64,000 bases of DNA from the NCBI GenBank assembly GCA_028274465.1, contig CM051458.1, positions 103,246,855 to 103,310,854 of the forward strand. Reading direction: 5' to 3'. Of the stretch, positions 23,190 to 35,657 are shown one piece after another. A program made the position numbers and the translations under genes. A model generated the notes under the pieces. The model was not told the DNA's origin and ran no database searches. It worked only from the letters and a program-made list of their open reading frames with translations. The DNA comes from Plantago ovata. Lineage: Eukaryota > Streptophyta > Magnoliopsida > Lamiales > Plantaginaceae. The first letter of the stretch is position 1. Every line of letters begins with the position of its first letter.

Positions 23190-24409
23190 ACGGAAGGGTG
23201 GAAATACAGTCTACACTCTACACTACAAACAGTAGGCTCATATTACCCGGATCCAAAGCCTACTTATAAGATCCCAACTTTTACACCCGGGTCCAACCCA
23301 AACCTTTTTAAGTTTTTAACACCCTCCTACTACTGGACCCATTCAGGATCCGTTGTTAATTTTAATGGTTCGTCCCTTCGGTACTCTGGAATTCTCCATG
23401 GTGGATTCTCGAAAATAAAGATGTATCTTGTTTTGGTATGATTAGCGTTATCAATCTCTTTAAACTCTTTAAAATCTTAGGCATTAACTCATACAAAAAT
23501 CAAATTGGAATAGTATCTAGGTCTGGATTTTACAAGGATGGAGTATCCATACCTGTGAATTACAAAACGTGGGGTTAGGTCTAAACCAATTGATACCGTT
23601 AGCAGACATTGGAGCATAAATTGGAGGCGTGGAAGACAGAGTTGAAAAATTATTGTATTGTATGTGTACTGTACCACAAATTTGGACCATTTCCTTGCTT
23701 TTGGCAGTTGGTCTTCCATTTTTTGTACCCTCCCAGTTTGCCTACAATCACTGCTTACTTTACCACCCGTGGTAAATTTTACTCAGGTACTCAACCTGCT
23801 ACTCTTGCAAAGAATATTTTTTCAGGCAAAGTTAAGACATTATCAACTGTGGTCCTGCATTCTATTTTCCTGAAATACTAAATGTTTTATTTTCCTTTAT
23901 TGTTTCATGTTTAGGTAAAATTGCCATGTTTTTTATAATTATATTCGGGTGAGAATCAAAAATTTCTTTTTTGCACAAAATCTTAATTTCTAGCTTTTAT
24001 TAAAGTATAATTTTTAAATGCCAGAGATAATCCATATGACAATCTCAAGTAGAGAATGTACTGTATGTGAATTCTATATTATATACTCCTTATGTCCATC
24101 CGTCACAATAAATTATTTACATTTGTTTTGTTTATTTTTTCGTAATTTCATTTGAACTCTAATAAATCTTAAATCTCAACGAAAAATAATTAATGAAATT
24201 ATATAATAAAAGTAGAGATATTATATTATTGTAATATATTATTTTCATAAATTAATTTTTAATTATAGTTTAAAAGTTACCGGAGATCAAATGAAGCATG
24301 AAAAAGTTTTAAAAATAACATAAAGAAATTATTACCACTTATGAGTAGTATTAGATAGCGTGGCTCTGGTTACCCATCCAAGTCACTTTTACCACGAAGC
24401 AAGCATGTG

Positions 24410-24482
24410 AATTTTTTTTTGTAAATGGCAAAATAAATTTTATTAATAACCGAAGATAATAGATGCTCAAGTAAGATTACAA
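24410..24482 (-). mobile_element. LINE-type 3' tail
   Basis: Read on the minus strand the sequence runs TTATTAATAAAATTTATTTT, then GCCATTTAC and a terminal A-run. Similar GCC(G/A)TTT plus poly-A ends occur at about 38494-38540 and 62715-62770, which suggests 5'-truncated copies of one retroposon family. Confidence 0.5.
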
Positions 24483-25186
24483 CTTAAATACAAAGAGACA
24501 AGACTCCAATGTGAAATTAATGTGCTACCAAGTATTATTCAAAAGTTCAAGCATTGCATAATTTTTAATATAATACAGTACTTTACTGCTGCCACCAGTG
24601 AGCTAGCATTTGAATTCAAAATTACCTAAAGTTTCAAGTCAAAATGATGATCCGTGTAAAATAATACTCATTGACTAGCAGAACTTGTACGTACATAATA
24701 ACTAGGGCAATGAAATTGAAAATTTGAACCCGACAACTACTACTACTACTTAAATCAACACTTAACACTAAACTGATGGAATAAATTAAAATGGGGCTAC
24801 TAGTGTAAACAAATTTGGATGGGAAAGCAGATATTGTAGCGGGACCCAGAAATCACTTCGCCCTTTAGGTTGGTAGAGAGAAAAATATGCCATGCCATCC
24901 ATATTGCCAATTTGCCATGCCATGCTGAGAAAGGCAAGCAAGCAACCAATCTCTGTTACACGAACGAACAAATCCACCGATGCACCATTTACTACTTTGT
25001 CACTCTACTACTTAAAAATGGTTCAAAATTGATCTGTTAGATATCCCGATTCCCGGGGATCCCTAAAACTCTCTGTAGTATATTAGTTCCACGATGGAAT
25101 ACACATACATATAGTATTAAAAATAAATCAAATCAAAAAGCATTTCATATTGATGTAGTGGTAAAATTTTAAAAATAATAATTTAT

Positions 25187-25429
25187 ACTTCCTCTGTTCA
25201 TTAGTTCCTCTTTGGTGAACAGTGTCCATGTTTGACCCATATATTACACCTATATTATATTGAAAATTTTCTTTTTTATAAAATATTAAAAATATTATTA
25301 ACTTATGAACTTTAATTTTATATTTAAAAGTCCAATTACATTAATATTATAATATAGGAAAATGTATGATCAAACATGAGCACTGTTGATCAAAGAGAAA
25401 CTTACTAATGAAGCGGATGAAGTGTATAC
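25187..25429. mobile_element. Stowaway-like MITE
   Basis: TA-flanked inverted repeats: left arm CTTCCTCTGTTCATTAGTTC followed by CTCTTTGGTGAACAGTGTCC; right arm carries the inverted counterpart (GATCAAAGAGAAACTTACTA, then ATGAAGCGGATGAAG). The interior is AT-rich and non-coding, with overall length about 240 bases. Confidence 0.75.
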
Positions 25430-26285
25430 CGGATTAAAGTCCAACCTGGTAAACAAACCTTCAACATTCAACGTATGGTATGATAAGTTGGTCATCCATC
25501 TATTTATTCATTGATTCATTCATTAATTCATTTCATATTGGCATTTGGCACAATAAAATCAACAATTAATGGGGCAAACAACTTTAGCGTGATTACAGGA
25601 GCAAATATCATCATCATCATATACTAGCCCCTTTCCTTGCCTTGAGTGATATGTGTGATTTGTGGATTGGATTGATCAAACAAAAGCTAGCTCTTTGCTA
25701 GGGGCATAACTATGTAGCTAGTATAGTGTATCCTAACAACTAGGTTTCCCACTTATTATCATTCTTATTTTAGTGCTGCTGCCGACGATCGAGTCACATT
25801 TGTTTTTATCAACCACCTAATTATATTTAATGGATCCGCGGTGGTGGATTTGTCACCACATGCTATCATCCATTAAGCCATTGCCCACGGCACGGAGTTT
25901 TTCACATTACTACGGATATGAAAATAACGGTTCAAATCTGATTCTATTGTCAACTGTTTTTATTAAAATTAAGATTGACTAGCGATTCCAAAGGAACTGG
26001 AGTTATATCCCTTTCCATTTCCATTCAAAAGTTCTACTGGACAAATTACTTTTATTAAGAACAGATACAAAATTCGTCACTCAAAACCGGATAACATGGG
26101 AATCTCACAATTAACTACTTTATTGTTGAATCGGATTCATAGTAATAGAAATCCATGTCCTACCTAGACATACTCCGTAAAAAAAAGTTTTATTTTGCCT
26201 ATTAGACAAAGATTTTATCTATACGGAAAGGATGAGTCACTCGGATCGACATGAGAGTCCAACTACATTGCATTGGCATAATCCG

Positions 26286-26286
<1 letters not shown>

Positions 26287-26358
<72 letters not shown>
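26287..26358. repeat. (TA)n microsatellite, about 36 units
   Basis: Uninterrupted TA dinucleotides over about 72 bases. The length is likely to be variable and poorly assembled. Confidence 0.95.
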
Positions 26359-26361
<3 letters not shown>

Positions 26362-26371
26362 ATAATAAGAG

Positions 26372-26520
26372 TAGTGGCGAATCTAGAAGTAATTTTTAAG
26401 GGGGTCAAAATATAAAATTGTAAATTTTAGGGGGTTAAATGCAAAATTTGGTTAAATTGTTTTTTAATTTAAAGAAATTGTAAATTTCAGGGGGTCACTA
26501 AATCCTAGTGGCTCCGCTTG
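26372..26520. mobile_element. Dispersed repeat with GTGGCGAATC and GGCTCCGC ends
   Basis: It starts AGTGGCGAATCTAGAAG and ends GTGGCTCCGCTTGAG, with two internal copies of a TTGTAAATTT(t/c)AGGGGGT block. Related ends appear at about 61727-62452 (GGGCTCGCCCCTGC) and 43600-43625 (ATTCCGCCCCTG). The class is unknown to me. Confidence 0.4.
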
Positions 26521-26837
26521 AGAGGATATATATATATATTTTCAAAACACCTTGTCGTCTTGTTATCCAATTAATAAATTTACAAATCGGGTTGCATTAA
26601 ACACAAATCGTCGTACTTGAACCAAACCCAAAAAAGTGATATGTACGTACGTAGATCGATTCGGGAAATTCATCAACGTCAATATACTTACTAGCTAGTG
26701 TACCATGATGTTGAATTTAATACCTTCATAGTTCAGAGTCAGGCCTAGACATCAAAGTTAGAAGGGGCAAAATTATATATACAGTACGTGAGTATTATGC
26801 CCCTACACTCTAGTCCTGATTCTTACATAGTTGTTGA

Positions 26838-27690
26838 TAGAGCACCGGTGTTAATGGTAAAAAATTTACTCTAACCGCTTACCGTATTATCTGCTGGTGG
26901 TTAGGTTTCTAACCGTTTACGTCCAAAAATGCATGGTAACCGTTACCATTGGTAATAAAAAAAAAATGATAACCATACCGGTGGTATGATAGTAACCGTT
27001 CATAACTTGTCAACACGATAAAAAAAGAAACAACGTAAATGTGGTGTTAAATAAAATCTTGGATGGTAGTTATTACATAAAATGATTTTTGTAATATGTT
27101 TAATTTAATTAGTGTACATGATATATGCAAGTTGAAGTACTGAAATATAATATTACTTGAAATATCGAATATGAAATAATGTTAAAATCATTACATAATA
27201 TTGACATTGTTCAAATAAACATTCACCGACAACAAAAATTATATAAGTTTCCATGTAATTAATCCATTACGCATAGATTTTTCTTGTTGGTAAAATGCAT
27301 TTCAACTATTTGAAAACCAAGCAAATTTCAAATGATATATTGTGATGATATAGGGAATTATAGTAATAGTTTCAACGAGCATAATGTAGACATGTGAACA
27401 TCTATGGCATGTCATATGTGAAGGTTTTGATATACAAATGATAATACATGCTTTCATAAGAATAAACACACATGAATTATGAATATGTTAATAAAATATT
27501 AAAATATATTAATAATATAATATTGTGTCATAAAATTGATTATAATGGTTACCGTGGTAACCGAACGTGTGGTATGGTAACCATACCGTACTTGGATGGT
27601 AACTGTAAAATCCGTTTACCGCTCTTTTTATTGACTACTAATGATAAAGTTACCGTTGATAAGTGGTAAACAGGTGATAATGGTAAATTT
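26838..27690. mobile_element. Possible non-autonomous DNA transposon with GGTAACC motifs
   Basis: Both ends of this AT-rich stretch are crowded with TTACC, GGTAAC and ACGGTA words in both orientations (26864-27000 and 27548-27690), including the palindromic GGTATGGTAACCATACC at about 27570. The middle is plain AT-rich DNA. Dense subterminal short repeats are typical of hAT or CACTA ends. I could not define clean terminal inverted repeats or a target duplication. Confidence 0.35.
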
Positions 27691-28524
27691 TTGCTCATGT
27701 TGATATTGCTTGTTTAGTTATTTACTTATTTTCCATTCAAGGTGAGTACAAAATTGTAAAATTAATAACAACTTTCTTTCATTCCTGGAGGGTGGAGGCG
27801 GGTACAAAAATTAAAAAGGATTGTTAAAGCACTTTTCTATACCAATGTTTAACTTTACTCCTACTTATTTTTCCTTTTATTCATGTCAACTTTTGTCCTT
27901 TTCTTCCATGTTGAACAATGAACACTTCACATAGTAAACGATGGTAAAAGGAAATAGTTAGTCTTGTGCAAAAAAATTTTTACACTCATATGGCTTGAAA
28001 AAATTAAGAGATATTTTGATAGTTATAGATAAAAATTAAATTCCGATAGTGGTACATATTTAAGTAGAGATTTCCTTAATGTCAAATATTTTTCTTCCAT
28101 AATGGCATGATTCTCATTTTCATGATAAATGATGAAAAAGAAGAGGGGGGCTAAATTGAATTTTCTAAAAGATGAAAATAAGATGATTTCACTCACTTGC
28201 ATGAAGAAAGAATTGCCAGACTACAATCATATCTTTCTAAAAGACCCAGTACAAAAATGATCATGATTTTAATTGAGAACTTACTTTGAAACAAATTATC
28301 CATTGTGTAATAATATGGGTGGTTGGTTCACTCCATTTTCCCTCACTTTTTATCTATGCCTTCATTTGAATTTTCAATCAAGACTGTGAATAGCAATCTA
28401 AAATAGAGATTCGAACATCGTCGTTGAATTCCACACGTCTTTACAAGTTCAAAATTTAAACATGAGTGTCGCGACTAATATTCTAAGTTTCACTCCGATC
28501 TTACAAAATATTACAGTAGAATTC

Positions 28525-31219
28525 TCAAACTTTGTCCAAGTCCTTCCTATCAATTTGTACACACTCCTCCTTTACCTCACCACTCTCTTTTTTGTACACA
28601 TACTTCTTTGATGCCAAAACAAATGCCACCAAATTCAATGCTGATAGTATCAAAGGAACCCATAATAGTAGTCCAAATGTGAGTCATTCATGTTCTTCCC
28701 AATCCAGCTCTTCCCTCCATTTCTTCCTGTGACCTTGTCAATAACCGTCACAAGAAAGCTATTCAAGAAGTTTCCCACACCGATACCACTAGTGAAAAAC
28801 GTCGTGCCAAGGCTCTGCATCTCTTCAGGGGACTGATCGTAGAAAAATTCCAACAATCCAACTGCTATGAACACACCGGCCACACCTATAAGCACATGTT
28901 GGGGCAATAGGTAGAAAATACTCATTGGGACTATTGCTTCTGGACTTTTAGCACCGTGTGATTTTATAACGTGATTTCTTTTAACCTCGACTATGTATGC
29001 CAGTCCAATGGCTAGTATTTGGATTGCGAATCCTATCCCTAGACGTTGAAGCAAAGTGATTCCTCGTGGGTTATTGGTCTTTTTGCGCATGTAGGGCACG
29101 AATAGCCTATCATACATTGGTACAAAGATTAGTGTGGTGAGAGTGACAAAGCTGCCTAGTGATGCTGCTGGGATTTTGAAGTGGGATCCAATGCGACGGT
29201 CTAGGGTGGTGCCTTGTTTGACAAAGAGAGTGTTGATTTGAGCCCATATGGTGCAAGGCACTAGGGTGACTAGCCATATCATGATCATGCCCAAAACTAA
29301 CTTGGTTGCTTCTACTTGAGTAACTGTGCATGGTGACCTTTTAGGTATACTGGTAGTGTTGTTGTCTTGTTTGATGGCGGCTTTGTCCAAGAACCTGAAA
29401 ATGGAATTAGGGTTGGAGCAAGGATTTAAAATCGTTTTAATAGAATAATATTTAAATTACACGTTCTAACATAGTAAATGATACCAAACAATAATGCTGC
29501 AGTGTAAATGCTTGCTTACTTGAATAGTGGGGTGTGATAAACTTTCCGCTTTCCCGTCCTTATATAATATTGTTGGTCCAACTCATGAAGCTCAGAGGGG
29601 TGGCTAGGGAGTTGAAGTTTGGCATTGGCAAACGCGGCTATCACAACCCTAAAAAGATCTCCTCCGGGATGTTTTACCCTCTGTACTTTGTGCCTATACA
29701 TCGGGGTCCCAATGTAGAAGATGATCAAGCCTAATACAAGGCAAATGGTGGGGATTCCATACCCTAATCCCCATCCCAGGTTTTCTTGGATGTAAACAAG
29801 GCCAAGCATAGCAATTAGGGCACCGACATAGGTAGAAAATGTCCACCAATTGAAAAAAGAGGCTTTGAGCCGTTTCTCAAGGGGATTTAGATCATCAAAT
29901 TGATCTGCACCAAAAGTGGAAATGTTGGGCTTTGTCCCACCAATACCCATGGCTATGATGTAAAGAGATGAGTAGAAAAGTGCAATCTGTGACGAGCTGG
30001 CCTCATTGCATACTCCATCTTCACAATTGGGCTTCAAGAATTTCATTGAAACTGCCAGTGTCAAAAGCACCATGCCCTGATCATAGAAAATTTTATTTAA
30101 TCCAACATTTAAAAGTATGCAAACTATATATTTTTTCATGCATAGGTTAGAGCCTTAGGCTCTGTTCTATTCATTTAAGTTTTAAATTAGTCTATTCATT
30201 TAAGTTTTTTTCAGGTAAAGAGGACAGAGCCGTAGAGAAGCAACATCAATGTCAATGTTTTATGTCTTCTAGGACATCGAATTCCTTCAAGTTCGATATA
30301 GTACTCCGTACACAGTTTAAAACGATCAATAAAATGCAAATTATAATGTAGAAATTAATGTAATTGCATAATGCTTGCTACTAGTAGTATAGATTTACTT
30401 ACAGTGACATATAGTAAAGATGAAATTGTAAAGGTCCAGAATCGGCCCAGGCAAGAATCAGAGATATAGGCCCCAATAATTGGAGTGATCCAAACTGCAC
30501 CGGACCAATTGTTTACATTTCGGACTGATGTAACAGTGTCCTCATGAAGTTGGGTTGTCAAGAAAACAACTAAATTTGAAGCTATTCCATAAAAAGCGAT
30601 CCTTTCCAATGCTTCAAACCCTGAAAAAAAAATTATAATTACTTAATTAGGGTTTTATATTTTTCTGAATCATACTATTGTTTATATAAAAAAGATATAA
30701 CACGAGCATGCATTAAGCTTATTCACTCAAATTCTTGTAAGCGAAGCAATTACGCTGGTAATAGACTATTTGAAGTATACCATTTATGTTCACGAACAAT
30801 CACCTAGCTAATAAGCTCGCACTACAATAATTATTAGGTAGATGGTAGCTAATAAGTTAGTTAATTTTTGTGGAAATGTTAAGAAAACTAATTAGATGAT
30901 AATATCTTAGCTACCTAATCTAAGATAGCTTACTGGACAAATTAGTTCATAAGCAATAAGCTAGAAGTTGATATAACATACTGACTACGAAAATAATTTC
31001 ATTAGGTTGATAAGTTAGTGCTAAACGAAACTTATACACAACGATAAAGAATTCAATGTCTACAAGACTCAGAGATGCAATAAAATAAAGATGGCAACAG
31101 CATAGGTACATACCAACTAAGAAGAAACAAGCCTTCCATTTGCCAGTCTTACGAGCCAGCACTGGCTTTCCTTGTAGGTCAACCGTGCCATCTTGAGTAT
31201 AGCCTTTATCCTCATCCAT
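28525..31219 (-). CDS. NPF (NRT1/PTR, POT family) transporter with C-terminal frameshift
   Basis: Proton-coupled nitrate/peptide-type transporter of the major facilitator superfamily, membrane-located. Exons: 31219-31114, 30620-30403, 30076-29520, and 29394 down to the 3' end. The N-terminal DGTVDLQGKPV block, the proton-coupling ExxER motif (EALERIAFYG), the POT signature region GIGGTKPNISTFGADQFDDL, the central loop with RFxVPYMRK, and NPRGITLLQRLGIG all identify subfamily NPF5. Position beside WEB and UROD matches Arabidopsis At2g40460/NPF5.1 (from memory). Oddity: after DYYYGFL a TGA (28650-28652) stops the frame at 541 residues. One base further, the frame continues with the expected last helix and tail (ILSALNLVAFVLASKKYV) to a stop at 28525-28527, which would give about 583 residues. 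This is a single-base loss in a T-run, either a recent mutation or a consensus error. Confidence 0.88.
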
Positions 31220-34200
31220 TGATGAGATTATTATTATTGTACTAATCTCTAGCTAGTAATCAAGGTTAAGTGACCTGAGAGCTCTTCAAAGTATATTAAG
31301 CGACTCTTTTGGAATTTTAAGTGTACATGGAACCATACCAGTTTCCTGGACTATATATACCAAAGATTTGGGTCCCTATATTATATAAGTTGGCAATGGT
31401 TGTGGTTTACTTTTGTTTCTTTCTTTCTCTTTTGAATTTATTTCTTTATCTTCATCATTCATGAAATAAAGATGGGGTGTAGTGGAGGATTATAATAGGG
31501 CCTAATAGGAATCTCTAATTGTTCTTATATAAGCTAAAGTACTGTCCTCTAAACACATACTTACGTGTTATATTCTCAAGTTGATGTTAATTATTAGATG
31601 TCCACACGTTTGTCGAATTGGACTAAAGCACGATTATAATAACAATGTCAAGTTTCTTCAAGATTTTATAATTTTTATTGTTAGAAGAAGTCTAGCGAAA
31701 TCAAAGTCATAGACTTTATGTAATTGGTACGGTAAGTTATTTTCATAGATGATATTCCATTTGAGACTCCTCCAACAAATTGTCCAACATCATCACCAAC
31801 AATCATAATGATAGACACGTGTCCATTCCTTGTCATGTGTCATGCAATTATTTGTTTGTTGGAGGTGATCTCATCTCATTCAGAGTTCGATTTACTTCTT
31901 TATACTTCAACCGAATTGAGTTGTATTTCCTTTCTTTTTCTTTCTTATGTTTCATCTTCGTTTACATCAGGAAATAAATCGATGTAACTTTGACTCTCAA
32001 ACATGATATTGTTCGCAGTTTGGTGATCGTAGATTAATGTTATATGAAATTATATGTAATTGTAATCACAAATCACAATTCTTGAAGGGGAAGAAAAAGA
32101 AGCCACGTATTTAGGTTAATCTTCTTATTCACCTAAAAAATCTCATGTTCATTGTGTAGTATCCCACTTCCACTAACCCTGAATTAGCAAAAGAGTGGAG
32201 CTCCCACAAATGGAATTGGAATCATTGACATCTAGAAATTAACACAATATGTAGTTGTTGATTTGCTTTACATCTCTTCACAAATTGAAGTATCCCATTG
32301 GTTAACCTTTTCTTTAAATTTATTTAAAGAAAAACTCTCACTGGTCACTTAAATGCAATAAGAGTCCTCTGATAATATTACTAAGTACTTCATTTCTCCA
32401 TTTTGATGATTCACCATCTTCATTGGTATATCAATCATCATACTTGAATGAATCCCTCCTTTCTTAATTTTTCGCTACTTGTCTTTCTACCTGGCACCTC
32501 CTACGTGGGTATCACTCGTCTAATCATCAACAATACGCAAAAAATTTCTCATACATGCATATCTTTTGGTGTCACTTTAATTATTTAAATTAGTGGTAAT
32601 CTATTCATTCATTAGTAAATTAGTTATCATAAACCCATAAACCCATGCATATCAATACTTTGATTTTAAAGTGAAACCTCCACAAGGGTTCGATTCAAAG
32701 GAATAATATCATATACTTTGGAAATCAAGATGTGGAGCCGTGGAGGTTAAAGTAGGTCCATAACATCACCAATTACAATTACTAACGGATGGATCTCATA
32801 CATACATGCACCTAATTAAGATATATACGCAGCATAAATTCCAGTAATTGGCATCACCAAAGTGGCAAATCACTTATATATTCTCTATATCATCACCCAT
32901 TGAAAATTGCTTTTAGTTTCCTAAACTAGAAATTCATGCAACATATCATATAATAACAGAAAAAGGCCCCCCACAAATAAAATACACATTAACATACTCC
33001 TAAGATACCTTTTAAGAAAAGAGGCCCCTAAGATAGTCTTATTTACCAAATTAGTATCTTAATGTTTTTAAACAGTGAAGTCTTGGTCTAGGTTAGCTTT
33101 AAGGAAAGAGGCCCTACGATAGGCTTGTTATTAGGTAAAGAAAGCTTATCATTCATTAGTGGAGTAGTACATTAACAAAAAGTGCGATCAACTTTAGTTA
33201 AGAGCTTCTTGACTCCTCTAGGTTGGACTTTTCTTTTTTCTTTCTAAAGAAAGGGAATGCTCGGAATGACCGTTCATTTCATTCGAAAGAATCAATTTTT
33301 GGGCAGTCCTACCATGTCAAAATTGATCCTGACAACTGAATCGAACTGTGGTGAAGTTCCAAAACCAGTAATGGCATTTGAGACGCCTCTCAAACTACTA
33401 TATTTCTTCTTATAGTGCCAAAGCTGTGCACTTTGGGCTCTCTAAATAAGTCCAAATCCAAATGCCCTGGTGCATGTGAATTTCATTGACATTTGACAAC
33501 ACTGTAGCCATATGTTAAATCCATACTTCTTTCTCAAAGGTTGTCTTCCAACTTCATCGGTTCAAAAAAATTATGATCATCGAAGAATCAAAATGACCAG
33601 CCAATAAAAACAAAGTACTACTTATAAAGGAAGAAACACTTCCTCAATGGATCTTAATGCAGAGATTACCTATCTCACTAGTCCCTGCAAGTTGGAAGAC
33701 AGAAAATAGCCCTTGTCTTTTTCACCTCTTTGATTGGTTGATACTTGATAGCTACTAGTACATGACAATATTGGAATCTCCTTAAACCTCACTTTCTTTT
33801 CTACCTGTTTTTTCACTCTTTACCTCTACTTTCTTGATAATTTAGTAGTGGTTGAGAGCGATTATTGTACATGTAAAATATGACAATATAAATCTGTAAT
33901 ACGGTTTATATATGAGATGCTACACTCACCCTAGTACACAATCATAACTCGCATCACATGTGACTAAGGGGTTCATGTGATGTGAGTGTTGAGTGTATCA
34001 CAGGTGCGTGTAGCATCAAATTAACCCTATAAAGCATGTTCCACATTATTAGTAGTATTAAAACTACACAAACAGTAGTATTCTCTCTTACTAGCAAGTA
34101 AAAAGTGTTCAGTTGGAACCTGGAAAAGTGAGGCGAAAATGAAGACTTGCTGTTTGCTTTCTGCCTGATAAAGAAGATATGCTGTTACTATAACACTCTA

Positions 34201-34714
34201 GTCACAATTTCTGTGTCCTCATCAGTCACAATCTCCGAAAGGAAAAGAAAGAGAACACTCACCTAATGGCTTCTACTGTATATGAAGCCTTTATGCCTCA
34301 AAGGTGAAAGTTTCAAGCACTTGTGTGTCGGCATCTGTCACAGACATCAGCAGCAGCAAACTCACTAACAAAAACTTCCCTGTCACCACAAACAAAAGCA
34401 CTAATACACTTATCATTACTTCAAGTAAAGAAAAGAAACAAGCACACCAAAATGGATTGGATGTTAGTAAGGATATAAATGATGCCACATTACATTTAAC
34501 ATCGTTTGGATTTTTATTTTTTTTAGGACTAGACATGATATAAAATTCATCCAATACACTCAGTAGATAAGGTAGGTCCGCCAAATTCAAGTACTTCCTT
34601 CGCTTATAAGTAGACTACAGCATTGTTTGATGCTGAATACAAAATGGGTTTCATTGTCTAATTAGACTGTACAAGTAAACTGTGCTTGTCATATCACCAA
34701 TACGCGGTTCATTT
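31220..34714. other. 3.5 kb intergenic region
   Basis: Upstream of NPF and downstream of the sororin-candidate gene. It holds AT-rich unique-looking sequence, with one fragment resembling a Stowaway end at about 34592 (TACTTCCTTCGCTTATAAGT). The segments at about 33000-33060 and 33090-33140 share the block AAGGAAAGAGGCCCTACGAT in diverged form, a minor local repeat. I see no gene that I can support. Confidence 0.5.
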
Positions 34715-35582
34715 CTAACTTGACTCATCCTGTGACACTTCCTCTTCTAACAGCTCATAGGTATCAACCTGTTGAAAATATGCTTGCTGTTGCTGAATAA
34801 ATCATCAAGAGGCAACACCCTCCGGCTTTTCATATTCGAGCACCGCTTCTGCATAATAATTTTGCTTTAGACAACTGAGCAAACTAAAACGTACATAAAC
34901 GTATGATTTGCAACGAGAACAGCTAGAAGCACTGTGGCATTTAGGAACAATGATATGGCAGTTTTCAAAAAAGTAGAGAAAAGCATGGTAGAAAGAATTC
35001 AAAGATCCTGTGAAATGGATTTTCAAAAAGACAGCCATGAGACGGTGGTTGTCAACATTTCAGTGGATGATCATCAGACATAAAGTTAGACACATACCTT
35101 TCTACTTACTGGGAACAGACCAGATCTTGATTTTGATAATTTAGCACTTGCACCTCCATCTGGATAATATCTGACATAATAAGCATTGGTTAATTCTTGT
35201 GATGTTAGCAAGAGCAATGGGAAGAAAGTGGAACATGTGGAATTCATTAAAGGAAAAAGAACAAATTGTTTTCCCAATGATTGCATGGTGTCATAATACA
35301 GAAATTTCTCCTTTGATAAACAAAGAAAAACAGATGATCAGTTTTCTTCGATGAGCAGCGTAGGTCAATCAACGCGAAAAAATACTGGAAAAAATCAAAA
35401 TAAAACAGTATTTAATGAAAAGAAATTCCAATAGCCGCAACAGTAGGATCATACATAGCAAAGAGAAACACACTGGATTCTGGATTCCAACCATCACAAA
35501 CAGCATTTTCAGGGAAAAAGTTCCAATCAACACAAACCCCTGTATGACACCACATATGAAAATGCTGAAGCGTGTTTGTTTT

Positions 35583-35657
<75 letters not shown>

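Larger units (their letters stand above)
22779..28524. other. 5.7 kb intergenic region rich in repeats
   Basis: Between the divergent start of WEB and the 3' end of NPF. It holds a GAA microsatellite, a possible Stowaway end (24085), a LINE-type tail (24410), a Stowaway MITE (25187-25429), a long TA microsatellite, a dispersed repeat at about 26370-26520, and a GGTAACC-rich transposon-like segment. No supported gene is present. Confidence 0.6.

Noticed and set aside
26287-26358. TA-rich tract as a matrix attachment site or origin
   Set aside because: A simple TA microsatellite explains it; nothing in the sequence supports a further function.
34304-34543. 79-residue Ser/Thr/Lys-rich open frame on the plus strand
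   Set aside because: No homology recognised and no gene context; likely chance.
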